The position numbers and the translations under genes are program-made. The notes below the pieces were generated by a model, which was not told the origin of the DNA, did no database searches, and saw only the letters and a program-made list of their open reading frames with translations. Shown here piece by piece: positions 27,288 to 35,497 of a stretch of DNA of 64,000 bases; position 1 is the stretch's first letter; each line of letters begins with the position of its first letter. Origin of the DNA: Aurantiacibacter sp. MUD11 (GTDB taxonomy: Bacteria; Pseudomonadota; Alphaproteobacteria; Sphingomonadales; Sphingomonadaceae); assembly GCF_026967575.1 (NCBI RefSeq), contig NZ_CP114054.1, forward strand, positions 2,046,001 to 2,110,000, given 5' to 3'.

Positions 27288-28020
27288 CAAGGTCAGCACG
27301 CTGGCGGCATGGGCCTATGCCCATCGCGGCCTGCATGACACCGGCGTGCCGGAAAACTCGCTGGCGGCCTTTCGCGCGGCCATCGACGCCGGACTCGGCA
27401 TCGAATGCGATATCCGCAAGAGCAGCGATGGACGGGCCATTGTCTTCCACGATGCCGAGCTGGAGCGGCTGACCGGTCGCGCGGGCAAGATGGGTGTGCG
27501 CTCCGTCGGCGACCTGACCAGCATTGCCTTGCTGGGCAGCGAGGAGAGGATTCCCACCTTGCGCGATGCGCTGGAACTGGTGGCCGGGAAAGTGCCGCTG
27601 CTGCTGGAAATCAAGAGCGACAACTATCGCTCGATCGAGCCGCTGTGCCGCGCCGTACGGCGCGACCTCGAAGGCTATACCGGGGCGGTCGGCGTGATGA
27701 GCTTCGATCCGCGCGTGCCGCAGTGGTTCGGCAAGCACGAGCCCGAATGCCCGCGCGGCCTCGTCGTTACCGAACAGAACGAGCGCACATTGATCGCCGG
27801 GATCAAGCGGCGGGTGATGGTCGCCCGCTCCAAGCCCGATTTCGTCGCGCTCGACATTCGCGACCTGCCCAGCAGCTTTTCGCGCAAGCAAGCTGCCGCG
27901 GGTCGGCCATTGTTTACCTGGACCGTGCGCAGCGCAGCGCAGGTCGATACGGCACTGGCCGTGGGCGCTGCGCCGATTCTGGAAGGGGCAGGGGTGGCGG
28001 CGTGGGAGCAGGCCTCCTAA
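27277..28020 (+). CDS. Glycerophosphodiester phosphodiesterase family protein
   Basis: 247 residues from TTG 27277, overlapping ridA by 11 bp. The catalytic pattern is complete: AHRG (His), PENS (Glu), ECDIRKSSDG (Glu/Asp metal ligands) and VFHDAELERLTG (second His). No signal peptide is visible, so it is probably cytoplasmic and hydrolyses glycerophosphodiesters from lipid turnover to glycerol-3-phosphate and an alcohol. The C-terminal WTVRSAAQVDTAL matches the usual family ending. Confidence 0.88.
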   Translation: MRTDKVSTLAAWAYAHRGLHDTGVPENSLAAFRAAIDAGLGIECDIRKSSDGRAIVFHDAELERLTGRAGKMGVRSVGDLTSIALLGSEERIPTLRDALELVAGKVPLLLEIKSDNYRSIEPLCRAVRRDLEGYTGAVGVMSFDPRVPQWFGKHEPECPRGLVVTEQNERTLIAGIKRRVMVARSKPDFVALDIRDLPSSFSRKQAAAGRPLFTWTVRSAAQVDTALAVGAAPILEGAGVAAWEQAS

Positions 28021-28030
28021 GTCTGGGGCG

Positions 28031-29164
28031 ATGGCCGACAGCGCGCTAACAGCCCGGATAGCCCCTGCCGTTGGCAGCGTGGATGCCACCGAGTGGGATC
28101 GGCTGGCGGGCACCGACAACCCCTTCACCAGCCATGCCTTCCTCACCCTGCTGGAAGATTCTGGCAGCGTCGGCCCCGGCACCGGCTGGACGCCGGCACC
28201 GCTGCTGCTGGAGGAGGAGGGCAAACTGGTCGGCGCCATGCCGAGCTATGCCAAGGGTCACAGCCAGGGCGAATACGTGTTCGACTATGCCTGGGCCGAT
28301 GCCTGGCACCGGGCGGGCGGCGAATACTATCCCAAGTTGCAGATCTCCGCCCCCTTTACCCCAGCCACCGGCCCGCGCCTGCTGCTGGCGGACGAGCGGC
28401 ACGCAGCCCCGCTACTGGCCGCCGCCGAGCAACTGGTGCTGCAGAACGGCTGGTCCAGCGCCCATGCGACGTTCGTCGAGCCTGCGCAGGAAAAGCTGTT
28501 CGAAGCGGCGGGCTGGCTGCGGCGCGAGGATCTTCAGTTCCACTGGTACAACCGCGACTATGCCAGCTTCGAGGACTTCCTCGGCGCGCTGACCTCGCGC
28601 AAGCGCAAGGACCTGCGCAAGGAACGCCGGCTGGCAATCGAAGGGCTGGAAATCAAGGCGTTGACGGGCGCGGACATCCGCGCCGAACACTGGGACGCCT
28701 TCTGGCTGTTCTACCAGGACACCGGTGCGCGCAAATGGGGCACGCCCTACCTGACGCGCGCGGCATTCGACCTGATGGGCGAGCGGATGGGCGACCGGTT
28801 GCTGCTGTTGCTGGCTTACGAGGACGGCTTGCCGATTGCCGGTGCGCTGAATTTCATCGGCGGGGAGGCGCTGTACGGGCGCTATTGGGGATGCCTGTCA
28901 GAGCGCCGCTTCCTGCATTTCGAGCTGTGTTACTACCGCGCCATCGACGCGGCGATCGAGCTCGGCCTGAAGCGGGTAGAGGCGGGAGCGCAGGGCGGTC
29001 ACAAGCTGGCGCGTGGTTACGAGCCCGTCGCGACCGTTTCGATGCACTACCTGGCCGATCCGGGCTTCCGCGATGCCGTCGCGGATTTCCTCGATCGGGA
29101 GCGGAGAGGCATCGCCATCGACCAGTTGCACCTGGCCGGACACACGCCTTTTCGCAGGGGGTGA
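28031..29164 (+). CDS. FemAB-like acyltransferase of the GNAT fold (DUF482/PF04339)
   Basis: 377 residues. The sequence pattern DNPFTSHAFLTLLEDSGS, YVFDYAWADAWHR and LQISAPFTPATGPRLL is typical of the peptidogalycan-biosynthesis-like proteins (PF04339) found across alphaproteobacteria, which pair two GNAT-like halves as FemX/FemA do. The second half contains KRKDLRKERR and ARKWGTPYLTRAAFD. Members are thought to transfer an acyl or aminoacyl group, but no substrate is proven. It starts 10 bp after the GDPD gene and closes the operon. Confidence 0.78.
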   Translation: MADSALTARIAPAVGSVDATEWDRLAGTDNPFTSHAFLTLLEDSGSVGPGTGWTPAPLLLEEEGKLVGAMPSYAKGHSQGEYVFDYAWADAWHRAGGEYYPKLQISAPFTPATGPRLLLADERHAAPLLAAAEQLVLQNGWSSAHATFVEPAQEKLFEAAGWLRREDLQFHWYNRDYASFEDFLGALTSRKRKDLRKERRLAIEGLEIKALTGADIRAEHWDAFWLFYQDTGARKWGTPYLTRAAFDLMGERMGDRLLLLLAYEDGLPIAGALNFIGGEALYGRYWGCLSERRFLHFELCYYRAIDAAIELGLKRVEAGAQGGHKLARGYEPVATVSMHYLADPGFRDAVADFLDRERRGIAIDQLHLAGHTPFRRG

Positions 29165-29497
29165 TCAGGCGGCGCGAGCGTCGCCCTGGCGCAGCCATTC
29201 GCGAGCGCGACGCTGGGCGTCGGCGATTTCGACTGCGGTCATCTCGTCCGAGACATCGGCGCGGCACCAGGCGGCAGCCTCGTGGCCCTTGGCGGCAGCG
29301 AGGTTGAACCACTTGTGCGCTTCGATCAGGTCGCAGTCGACGCCATGGCTGCCGGTCGAATAGGCAACGCCGAGGTCGTAGTAGGCATTGGTGTCGCCAT
29401 CGGCGGCGGCTGCCAGGCAGCGTGCCACCAGCATGTCGCCGATATTGTCGTCGGCCGGCTGAACCTTGGCGAAAGTCTCGATCTTGGCGAGTTCCAT
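29165..29497 (-). CDS. Small Sel1-repeat protein
   Basis: 110 residues without a signal peptide. Two Sel1-like helical units are readable: TNAYYDLGVAYSTGSHGVD and EAHKWFNLAAAKGHEAAA. Sel1 repeats are TPR-like scaffolds for protein contacts. The stop is immediately next to the FemAB-like gene stop (convergent, no gap). A conserved short Sel1 protein near dksA is seen in sphingomonads as far as I recall; partner unknown. Confidence 0.75.
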   Translation of the reverse strand: MELAKIETFAKVQPADDNIGDMLVARCLAAAADGDTNAYYDLGVAYSTGSHGVDCDLIEAHKWFNLAAAKGHEAAAWCRADVSDEMTAVEIADAQRRAREWLRQGDARAA

Positions 29498-29651
29498 TCC
29501 GTATCTCCCCTGTTCGTCTCCGGGTCCCCAATGTCCCGGGCCCGTCTGACTGGGCAGGCCGATGTTTTGACGAACGTGGTCAAGAATTGGTTAACGCGCC
29601 GCGCAAAAAGTCGTCTGGGCGCGTTTGTGGCCCTTCAATCCAGATTGCCGC

Positions 29652-29679
29652 TTGTGCCCTTCCGGCCCTCGCCTTATAG
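29652..29679 (+). promoter_or_regulatory. Candidate promoter for dksA
   Basis: TTGTGC (29652-29657) and TTATAG (29674-29679) are spaced 16 bp apart in the 290-bp gap between the divergent sel1 and dksA genes, leaving a leader near 100 nt. The remaining gap has a weak CCCCG/CGGGG hairpin near 29718 and nothing else recognisable. Confidence 0.4.
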
Positions 29680-29787
29680 GCCCGCCCATCCATGGCTTTG
29701 ACAGCCGTGCGGACAGACCCCGAAGCATAACGGGGCAGGCGCCGGTTGCCGCAGGGAAAGCCGCTCGCTTGGGGTTCGGAGTACTGA

Positions 29788-30246
29788 ATGGCGACCGCCG
29801 CACGTGACGATATCGACATTCTCGCAAAGGCGAAGCGTGCCCTGCACGCCGACTATTCGCCCAGCGAAGAAGAAGAATACATGTCGGATGTACAGCTTAA
29901 CTACTTTCGGGTGCTGCTGCTCGAATGGAAGAAGAGCATTGTCGAGGCATCTGAAAATACGCTGCAAAACCTGCAGGACGGCCCGATCCGGGAGCCGGAC
30001 CTGAACGATCGCGCCTCCAGCGAGACCGACTGGGGCATCGAATTGCGCACGCGTGACCGGCAACGCAAGCTGATCGCCAAGATCGACGCGGCCCTGCGCC
30101 GTATCGACGAAGGCGAATACGGTTATTGCCAGGTAACCGGCGATCCGATCGGCATCAACCGCCTGATCGCTCGGCCCATCGCCACCATGACGGTCGAGGC
30201 GCAGCAGGCGCACGAGCGACGCGAGAAGGTCTCGCGCGACGACTGA
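29788..30246 (+). CDS. dksA: RNA polymerase-binding transcription factor DksA, single-cysteine type
   Basis: 152 residues. The long coiled coil (about 35-105) ends in the tip motif DLNDRA with Asp71, Asp74 and Ala76, the residues that enter the polymerase secondary channel. The C-terminal finger has only one cysteine, Cys114 (YGYCQVTGDP), where classical DksA has four, so it probably folds without zinc, as reported for single-cysteine and zinc-free DksA proteins of other bacteria. With ppGpp it adjusts rRNA and amino-acid promoters. Confidence 0.92.
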   Translation: MATAARDDIDILAKAKRALHADYSPSEEEEYMSDVQLNYFRVLLLEWKKSIVEASENTLQNLQDGPIREPDLNDRASSETDWGIELRTRDRQRKLIAKIDAALRRIDEGEYGYCQVTGDPIGINRLIARPIATMTVEAQQAHERREKVSRDD

Positions 30247-30386
30247 CCCGAGATGGGACAGTTTTCACAAGTGCGATCCGGATTAACGAGTGATTAGTCC
30301 TCGCGCGGGCATCGCGAAGCCGAGTTCATGAACTTGCCGCGCGCAGGTTCCGGCACAGGCACTAGAACAGGATCGCAAGCAAGCCG

Positions 30387-30734
30387 ATGAGCAATGTCGA
30401 CACCCGCCAGCTCGATCGCGACAGTCTCTTCATCCTCGCCCAGTTGCGGGTCGACGGGCAGGAGCAGGTGTATCGCGTCAAGGTTCGCAATCTGTCCGCC
30501 GGCGGCATGATGGCCGAAGGCGACGTGAAGGTGCTGCGCGGGGCGCTGGTCGAAGTGGAGCTGCGCAATCTCGGCTGGGTCGAAGGCTCGGTTGCCTGGA
30601 AGGAGGACAATCGCTTCGGCATCGCCTTCGTCGACGAGATCGACCCCAAGCAGGCACGGTCACCGGTCGCCGGAGGTACCGTCGCGCAGCCGCAGGTCTT
30701 CCATGATGCTGGCACCAAGCTGCGCAACATCTGA
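30387..30734 (+). CDS. PilZ-domain protein (possible c-di-GMP receptor)
   Basis: 115 residues. Both c-di-GMP binding motifs are present: R-x3-R at Arg7-Arg11 and N-x-S-x2-G at residues 35-40 (NLSAGG), followed by the beta-barrel ending in NRFGIAFVDEI. Small stand-alone PilZ proteins act as adaptors relaying c-di-GMP levels to motility, cell-cycle or polysaccharide machinery. No cyclase or phosphodiesterase is nearby. The last 25 residues look unstructured. Confidence 0.8.
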   Translation: MSNVDTRQLDRDSLFILAQLRVDGQEQVYRVKVRNLSAGGMMAEGDVKVLRGALVEVELRNLGWVEGSVAWKEDNRFGIAFVDEIDPKQARSPVAGGTVAQPQVFHDAGTKLRNI

Positions 30735-30785
30735 TCCGACTGCACAGTTGAAGCGCGTCGCCCGCCGGCCTATTCGCTGCGGTCG

Positions 30786-32267
30786 ATGCGACGTTTGCTC
30801 CCTCTTGCCTGTGCCGCGCTGCTTGGCAGCCTGACAGCCTGCGGCTCGACCGACGAGGGCACGCTCGACGTGGCCATTATCGGCACCGAGGACAGCGTCC
30901 TGACCAGCAGCCTGCGGCTTTCCATTTCCGCCCAGCACGTGCGTGGCGCCACGCAGTGGGGCCTCGTCACGCTCAATGCCCAGGGCGAGACCGTACCCGC
31001 ACTGGCGGAACGCTGGATTGTCACCGACGACGGCCTGAGCTTCATCTTCCGCCTGCGCGAAGGCACCTGGCCCGACGGCAGCGAAATGACCGCAGCCAGC
31101 GCCCGCGATGCCCTGAATGTCGCCATAGACGGCTTGCGCGGCACTTCGCTGGGGCAGGACCTGGCGCCGATCGAGGAGGTGCGGGCGATGGCCGGCCGGG
31201 TGATCGAACTGCGCCTCTCCACGCCCGAACCCTACCTGCTGCAATTGCTGGCACAGCCCGAACTGGCGCTACGGCAGCCGGGCGGCGAGACTGGCCCGAT
31301 GACCCTGCTGCGGAGCGAGGACGGGCTGGCGCTCGAATTCAAGCCGCCGCAGGAACGCGGCCTTCCGTTCGAGGAAGACTGGCAGGAAGACGTGCGCGAG
31401 GTGCGTCTGCATGTCGGCCCCGCGCAGGACAGCATCGCCATGTTCGACCAGGGGCAGGCGGATATCGTCATCGGCGGCACGCTCGGCACGCTCCCGCTGG
31501 TGGAGACGGGGCCGCTGTCTTCCGGCACCTTGCGGGTCGACGCGACCTTCGGCCTGTTCGGCCTGCAGGTACGGGCGGAGCAGGGCCTGCTGAGCAATGA
31601 CAGCGTGCGCGAGGGACTGGCCATGGCCATCGACCGCGACGCCTTGCTCTCGCGCTACAATATCAGTGGCTGGGTGCCGACCACGCGTCCGGTTTCGCCG
31701 GGACTGCCGGGTGATCGCGGGCTGGTGCGCGAACGCTGGACCAACGAGGACATCGCCGACCTGCGCAGCGAAGCGGCCGCGCGGATCAGCGCCTGGCGTC
31801 GCCAGTTCGACGAAGGCGATATCTCGCAGCCCGCGTCGGTCTCCATCGCGCTGCCCGATGCCCCTGGCTGGGACCTGCTGTTCAGCGACCTGGCGGGGCA
31901 GCTCTCGCAGATCGGCCTGCGCCTGCAGCGCGTCGACGACGCGCGCGAGGCGGATCTCGTGCTGGTCGACCGGGTGGCCCGATATCCGGCGCCGCGCTGG
32001 TTCCTCAACCAGTTCCATTGCTCGCTGAACCGCGGCCTGTGCGTCGAGAATGTCGACGACCTGGTGCAGTCGGCCCTGCAGGAGGCCGACCCCCTCGCCC
32101 GCGGACGCATCCTGGCCGAAGCGGAGGCTGATCTGACGCTTGCCAATGTCTTCATTCCCATCGGCGCACCGCTGCGCTGGTCGCTGGTGCGCGGCAGCGT
32201 GGAAGGCTTCCAGCCGAACACCTATGCCTTCCATCCCTTGCCGGACATGGCCGAGATACCCAGATAA
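30786..32267 (+). CDS. Solute-binding protein family 5 lipoprotein (orphan)
   Basis: 493 residues. The signal ends in the lipobox LTAC, so it is a lipoprotein. The fold of extracellular solute-binding family 5 (peptide/nickel type) is indicated by LAERWIVTDDGLSFIFRLRE, DGSEMTAASARDALN and the later HCSLNRGLCVENVDDLV. No permease or ATPase gene is beside it, which is unusual because such proteins normally feed a Dpp/Opp transporter. It may have a role other than import or use a distant transporter. A DUF4112 gene follows after 16 bp. Confidence 0.8.
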   Translation: MRRLLPLACAALLGSLTACGSTDEGTLDVAIIGTEDSVLTSSLRLSISAQHVRGATQWGLVTLNAQGETVPALAERWIVTDDGLSFIFRLREGTWPDGSEMTAASARDALNVAIDGLRGTSLGQDLAPIEEVRAMAGRVIELRLSTPEPYLLQLLAQPELALRQPGGETGPMTLLRSEDGLALEFKPPQERGLPFEEDWQEDVREVRLHVGPAQDSIAMFDQGQADIVIGGTLGTLPLVETGPLSSGTLRVDATFGLFGLQVRAEQGLLSNDSVREGLAMAIDRDALLSRYNISGWVPTTRPVSPGLPGDRGLVRERWTNEDIADLRSEAAARISAWRRQFDEGDISQPASVSIALPDAPGWDLLFSDLAGQLSQIGLRLQRVDDAREADLVLVDRVARYPAPRWFLNQFHCSLNRGLCVENVDDLVQSALQEADPLARGRILAEAEADLTLANVFIPIGAPLRWSLVRGSVEGFQPNTYAFHPLPDMAEIPR

Positions 32268-32283
32268 GAGGCAAGGAGAGCCG

Positions 32284-32709
32284 ATGAGCGACAACGTCCA
32301 GCGCCCGCGCCCGATCACGATTTCAGAGACCCTACCCCTCGGCAAGGACCCGCAGGCGGTTCGCCAGCGGATCGAGGCAATGGAGCTGGTGCTGGAGCGC
32401 AGCTTCGTGATTCCCGGCATCAATCGTCCTGTCGGCCTCGACGCCATCATCGGCCTGGTGCCGGTGGTGGGCGACGTGATCGCCATGGCCATGGGTGCCT
32501 ATATCGTATGGGAAGCGCGCAACCTCGACATGCCCAAGTGGAAGCTGCTGCGCATGGCCGGCAATGTCGCCTTTGATAGCGCCGTGGGCGCGGTGCCGAT
32601 GGTGGGCGACCTGTTCGACTTCCTGTTCCGCTCCAACACCCGCAACCTGCGCATCGTGAAGAAGCATCTCGACAAGCACCACCCGGAATCGCGGGTGATC
32701 GAGCAGTAG
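32284..32709 (+). CDS. DUF4112 membrane protein
   Basis: 141 residues from ATG 32284, with GGAGAGCC as ribosome site. The duplicated motif GLVPVVGDVIAM and GAVPMVGDLFDF marks DUF4112, with two hydrophobic hairpins separated by a charged stretch and a basic C-terminus (RNLRIVKKHLDKHH). Function is unknown. It lies 16 bp behind the solute-binding lipoprotein gene and is probably co-transcribed. Confidence 0.85.
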   Translation: MSDNVQRPRPITISETLPLGKDPQAVRQRIEAMELVLERSFVIPGINRPVGLDAIIGLVPVVGDVIAMAMGAYIVWEARNLDMPKWKLLRMAGNVAFDSAVGAVPMVGDLFDFLFRSNTRNLRIVKKHLDKHHPESRVIEQ

Positions 32710-32744
32710 TTTCTTTTGTGACCGGCTTCGCCTAGGCCACTGGC

Positions 32745-33539
32745 ATGGCAAAGCGCGACGTCACCTATTCCTCATACCTCGATCTGGAGCGCATCCTGTC
32801 GGCGCAGCATCCCGCGTCCGATGCGCATGACGAGTTCCTGTTCATCATCGTCCATCAGGCCAGCGAGCTGTGGCTGAAGCTGTGCCTGCACGAGCTGGAA
32901 GCCGCGCGCGAGCTGGTGATCGCGGATGACCTGTCACCGGCCTTCAAGATGCTTGCCCGGGTGGCGCAGGCACAGCGGCAGCTGATTTCCAGCTGGGACG
33001 TGCTGGCGACGATGACACCGCACGATTACTCGCTGATCCGCCCGCACCTCGGTTCGTCCAGCGGATTCCAGTCGGCCCAGTACCGGCTGATGGAATTCAT
33101 CCTCGGCGGCCGCAATCCCGACATGGTGACCATGCACGAGGCGACGCCGGAAGTGGCGGCGAAGCTGCGCGCCGAACTGGCCCGGCCCAGCCTTTACGGC
33201 GAGGTGCTGCGGCTGTTGCGCAAGCGCGGCTTTGCCATTCCGGCAGGACTGGTAGAGGGCGAATTCGACGGGCCGCACAAGGCCATCCCGGAAGTCACCG
33301 AGGCCTGGGCCCAGGTCTATCGCGACCCGAACACCCATTGGGACCTCTACGAACTGGCGGAAAAGCTGGTCGACCTCGAGTACCATTTCCAGCGCTGGCG
33401 CTTCGGTCACCTGAAGACGGTGGAACGGATCATCGGCTTCAAGCGGGGCACAGGCGGCACGGCGGGCGTCCCCTACCTCGAAAGCGTGCTGAAGCAGGGG
33501 TTCTTCCCCGAACTGCTGGCCGTCAGGACCGAGCTGTGA
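32745..33539 (+). CDS. kynA: Tryptophan 2,3-dioxygenase
   Basis: 264 residues. TYSSYLDLERILSAQHP, the helix HDEFLFIIVHQASELWLKL (active-site His and Tyr/Phe region) and RPHLGSSSGFQSAQYR (substrate-binding loop) are standard. The heme-binding histidine lies in the C-terminal region (WRFGHLKTV). The enzyme opens the indole ring of tryptophan to N-formylkynurenine. It overlaps kynU by 4 bp. kynB (formamidase) is not adjacent. Confidence 0.95.
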   Translation: MAKRDVTYSSYLDLERILSAQHPASDAHDEFLFIIVHQASELWLKLCLHELEAARELVIADDLSPAFKMLARVAQAQRQLISSWDVLATMTPHDYSLIRPHLGSSSGFQSAQYRLMEFILGGRNPDMVTMHEATPEVAAKLRAELARPSLYGEVLRLLRKRGFAIPAGLVEGEFDGPHKAIPEVTEAWAQVYRDPNTHWDLYELAEKLVDLEYHFQRWRFGHLKTVERIIGFKRGTGGTAGVPYLESVLKQGFFPELLAVRTEL

Positions 33540-34762
33540 GCAACTGGCAGGCCGAAGCCGAACGGCTGGATGCTGCCGACCCGCTGGCCGGGTGGCGCGG
33601 CGAATTCCTGCTCGACCCTGCCGTCGCCTATCTCGACGGCAACTCGCTCGGCGCCTTGCCCAAGGCGACGCTGGCGCGCGTCGAGCAGGTGGTGCGCGGC
33701 GAATGGGGCGAGGGGTTGATCGGCAGCTGGAACGACGCCGGCTGGATCGACCTGCCGCAGAAACTGGGCGCCAAGATCGCCGCGCTGGTGGGGGCCAGGC
33801 CGCATGAAGTGGTCTGTGCCGACAGCGTTTCGGTCAACCTGTTCAAGCTGATTTCTGCGGCCCTGGCGATGCGTCCCGGGCGCAAGGTCGTGCTGTCCGA
33901 ACCCGGCAATTTCCCGACCGATCTCTACATGATCGAAGGACTTGAAAAACAGGGACTTGCCGAGCGGCGACTGGTCGACCGCGATGCCATCGAAGCTGCA
34001 CTGGGCGACGACGTGGCGCTGCTGTTGCTGACCCATGTGCACTACAAGTCGGGTGCCATGTTCGACATGGCCCGCCTCACCAGGGCTGCGCACGATGCCG
34101 GCGCGCTGGTGCTGTGGGACCTGTCGCATAGCGCGGGCGCGGTGCCGGTGGAGCTGGACGCGGCAGGCGCGGATTTCGCGGTCGGCTGCGGCTACAAGTA
34201 CCTCAACGGCGGCCCCGGCGCGCCGGCTTTCGCTTACGTCGCTGAACGGCACCTGGCGGCACTGAAGCAACCGTTAAGCGGTTGGATGGGGCACAAGGCC
34301 CCCTTCGAATTCCGCGACGATTACGAGCCTGCCCCCGGCATCGAGAAGCTGCTCTGCGGCACCCCCTCGATCATCGCGATGAGCGCGCTGGAAGTGGGTG
34401 TGGACCTGATGTCCGCCATCGGTATCGAAGCGCTGGTCGGCAAGTCGCGCCAGCTGTCCGAATTCACGCGCGCCGCCATGGCGGAGGTGGTGCCGGAACT
34501 GCCCTGCATCTCTCCGGCGGACCCCGAACGGCGCGGCAGCCAGCTCTCGTTCCGGCACGAGCATGCCTACGAGCTGTGCCAGGCGCTGATCGCGCGCAAG
34601 GTGATCGGCGACTTCCGCGCACCCGATGTGCTGCGCCTCGGCTTCGCTCCCGCCTATGTCCGCTTCGCCGACTGCTGGCGGGCGGTGAGCGAGTTGCGCG
34701 ACATTCTCGACAGCGAGGAATGGCGGAAGCCGGAGTATGCCGAAAGGGGAGCGGTGACCTAG
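33536..34762 (+). CDS. kynU: Kynureninase
   Basis: 408 residues from GTG 33536, overlapping the kynA stop (GTGA). PLP features: the phosphate region (ADSVSVNLFKL), the Asp pair around LWDLSHSAGAVPVEL, and the lysine in GCGYKYLNGGPG. It cleaves kynurenine to anthranilate and alanine. With KynA it supplies two of the three steps from tryptophan to anthranilate; the formamidase step must be done elsewhere or spontaneously. It ends 2 bp from the convergent HNH gene. Confidence 0.95.
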   Translation: MSNWQAEAERLDAADPLAGWRGEFLLDPAVAYLDGNSLGALPKATLARVEQVVRGEWGEGLIGSWNDAGWIDLPQKLGAKIAALVGARPHEVVCADSVSVNLFKLISAALAMRPGRKVVLSEPGNFPTDLYMIEGLEKQGLAERRLVDRDAIEAALGDDVALLLLTHVHYKSGAMFDMARLTRAAHDAGALVLWDLSHSAGAVPVELDAAGADFAVGCGYKYLNGGPGAPAFAYVAERHLAALKQPLSGWMGHKAPFEFRDDYEPAPGIEKLLCGTPSIIAMSALEVGVDLMSAIGIEALVGKSRQLSEFTRAAMAEVVPELPCISPADPERRGSQLSFRHEHAYELCQALIARKVIGDFRAPDVLRLGFAPAYVRFADCWRAVSELRDILDSEEWRKPEYAERGAVT

Positions 34763-34763
34763 G

Positions 34764-35372
34764 TCACTCCTCCAACTCGATGTCCCAGTAGAGCCAGTCC
34801 CGCCAGGTTTCGTGCAGGTAGTTGGGCGGGAAGCCCTTGCCGTGCTGTTGCAGCTGCCAGCTGGTCGGCCGGATCGGGTCGACATGCAGCCGCATGTTCG
34901 CCTGTTCGGGCGTGCGCCCGCCCTTCTTCATGTTGCAGGGCGCGCAGGCGGTGGCGATGTTCTCCCAGGTCGTCTTCCCGCCCAGGCGTCGCGGCACGAC
35001 ATGGTCGTAGGTGAGGTGCTGCTGGCTGCCGCAGTACTGGCAGGAAAACTTGTCGCGCAGGAACAGATTGAAGCGGGTGAAGGCCGGGAACTGGCTGGGC
35101 TTCACATATTGCCGCAGCGCGATGACGCTGGGCACCTTCATGTCGAGTGACTGCGAGTGCACCGCCCGGTCGTAGCTGGCGACGATATCCACCCGTTCGA
35201 GGAACACCGCCTTGATCGCGGTCTGCCAGGGCCAGAGGCTGAGCGGGTAGTAGGAGAGCGGCGTGTAGTCCGCATTGAGGACCAGCGCGGGGCAACTTTC
35301 CAGCTTCCGCGTCGGGTCATCGTCTGCGCTGCGAAACTTCGCGGCCCGTTCGATCAGTTCGGCTTTGAACAC
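34764..35372 (-). CDS. HNH endonuclease
   Basis: 202 residues. I choose GTG 35372 because AGGGAGGG lies about 8 bp before it and VFKAELIERAAKF is a natural start; the longer frame to 35483 is not supported. The HNH core is CQYCGSQQHLTYDHVVPRR, then NIATACAPCNMKKG, giving two CxxC zinc pairs and the catalytic DH. The family is widespread as a stand-alone gene in alphaproteobacteria and its biological target is unknown. No methylase or toxin partner is adjacent. Confidence 0.85.
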   Translation of the reverse strand: MFKAELIERAAKFRSADDDPTRKLESCPALVLNADYTPLSYYPLSLWPWQTAIKAVFLERVDIVASYDRAVHSQSLDMKVPSVIALRQYVKPSQFPAFTRFNLFLRDKFSCQYCGSQQHLTYDHVVPRRLGGKTTWENIATACAPCNMKKGGRTPEQANMRLHVDPIRPTSWQLQQHGKGFPPNYLHETWRDWLYWDIELEE

Positions 35373-35497
35373 GTTTCTGTGCCCTCCCTGATTGATCTGG
35401 AATGTGCACTTGCACGGGAAAGCGTCAACCCTGTTACAGACAGCCTTTCCACAGGGATATTCACATGGACGGCTCTGTGGCATGAGCCTGCGAACCG

